NCBI GenBank assembly: GCA_007117575.1
Contig: SKGH01000066.1
Span: 1-6,063 of the forward strand
DNA length: 6,063 nucleotides
Reading direction: 5' to 3'
From: Candidatus Kaiserbacteria bacterium
GTDB taxonomy: Bacteria; Patescibacteriota; Minisyncoccia; Phycocordibacterales; UBA918
The position numbers and the translations under genes are program-made. Numbering within the stretch: the stretch's first letter is position 1; every line of letters begins with the position of its first letter. Below, one piece after another: positions 5,853-6,063 of this stretch. The notes beneath the pieces are model-generated. The model was not told the origin of the DNA, searched no databases, and saw nothing but the letters and a program-made list of their open reading frames with translations.

Positions 5853-6038
5853 CTGATTAAGTTCGAGGCGCTGACCTAGCTATAGTTCCGGTAATCATTT
5901 ATTACTAACGTAATAAACCAAAAAATGTTTTAGTCAGTCACTAAAGAATATAAATGATCACGGAAACTGGAGCTGGGTGAGGCGTACTTGGTGGTACGAT
6001 CAACGGTTTGAGTGACGAAAGCAACAAAGAAATTCGCC

Positions 6039-6051
6039 AAACGCGTAAGTC
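6039..6051 (-). repeat. Right terminal inverted repeat
   Basis: AAACGCGTAAGTC is the partner of 5840-5852. The window ends 12 bp further on, so only a short flank is available for judging the insertion boundary. Confidence 0.75.
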
Positions 6052-6063
6052 CTAATATTTTAA

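Larger units (their letters stand above)
5840..6051. mobile_element. MITE-like element with 13-bp terminal inverted repeats
   Basis: This 212-bp stretch is bounded by perfect 13-bp inverted repeats GACTTACGCGTTT (5840-5852) and AAACGCGTAAGTC (6039-6051). It has no transposase gene and looks more GC-rich than the spacers around it. Three compact perfect hairpins lie inside: TTTATTAC/GTAATAAA with a 4-nt loop (5898-5917), TTTAGT/ACTAAA with a 5-nt loop (5929-5945), and CGTAC/GTACG with a 6-nt loop (5983-5998). A small non-autonomous transposable element or insertion-sequence remnant is the best explanation. I see no exact target-site duplication: the flanking 5-mers CTCAT and CTAAT differ at one position. 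A minus-strand frame of about 40 codons inside it (down to TAA at 5930-5932) shows no transposase motif. The family is unknown. Its left end is 22 bp upstream of the Nudix start. Confidence 0.6.

Noticed and set aside
5855..5895. GTTCGAG followed by a GC-richer stretch as a tRNA T-loop.
   Set aside because: There is no acceptor, D-arm or anticodon stem at the right distances; it is part of the repeat-bounded element.
5930..6051. Minus-strand frame of about 40 codons inside the repeat-bounded element.
   Set aside because: It lacks a good start or ribosome binding site and shows no transposase motif; it includes the terminal repeat itself, so coding is unlikely.

Overview
The window is about 36-38% GC by eye and reads as a bacterial chromosome segment using the standard code (TAA, TAG and TGA all end genes). 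It carries short, loosely packed genes, almost none preceded by a good Shine-Dalgarno sequence. Two genes have a perfect TATAAT box exactly 6 nt before the best ATG, which implies leaderless mRNAs. Together with membrane-anchored surface proteins, a NUDT15-type Nudix gene and orphan coiled-coil proteins, this suggests a Patescibacteria/CPR-type genome. That placement is an inference; the window holds no rRNA or marker gene to confirm it.

Layout from left to right. 1-114: no supported gene. 115-912 (-): membrane-anchored SagB-type nitroreductase-fold flavoprotein, with two tandem TATAAT boxes upstream. 1072-1326 (+): small two-helix membrane protein, the only plus-strand gene. 1456-2337 (-): soluble, highly charged coiled-coil protein of unknown family. 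2460-4460 (-): an unusual serpin made of a disordered cytoplasmic tail, one membrane helix, a six-cysteine outer domain, a linker and a complete serpin with an inhibitory-type hinge. 4618-5313 (-): PHP-family metal-dependent phosphoesterase. 5381-5817 (-): NUDT15/AtNUDX1-like Nudix hydrolase broken by a 5-bp tandem duplication inside the Nudix box. 5840-6051: a 212-bp element with perfect 13-bp terminal inverted repeats and three internal hairpins, ending 22 bp upstream of the broken Nudix gene.

There is no convincing multi-gene operon. Spacing and individual promoter-like boxes suggest mostly single-gene transcripts. The common theme is the cell surface: the SagB-like enzyme and the serpin are both predicted to sit outside the membrane on N-terminal anchors. 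The most interesting items are the anchored serpin with its novel cysteine-rich domain, the exact molecular lesion in the Nudix gene with a MITE-like element beside it, and the repeated leaderless promoter geometry.
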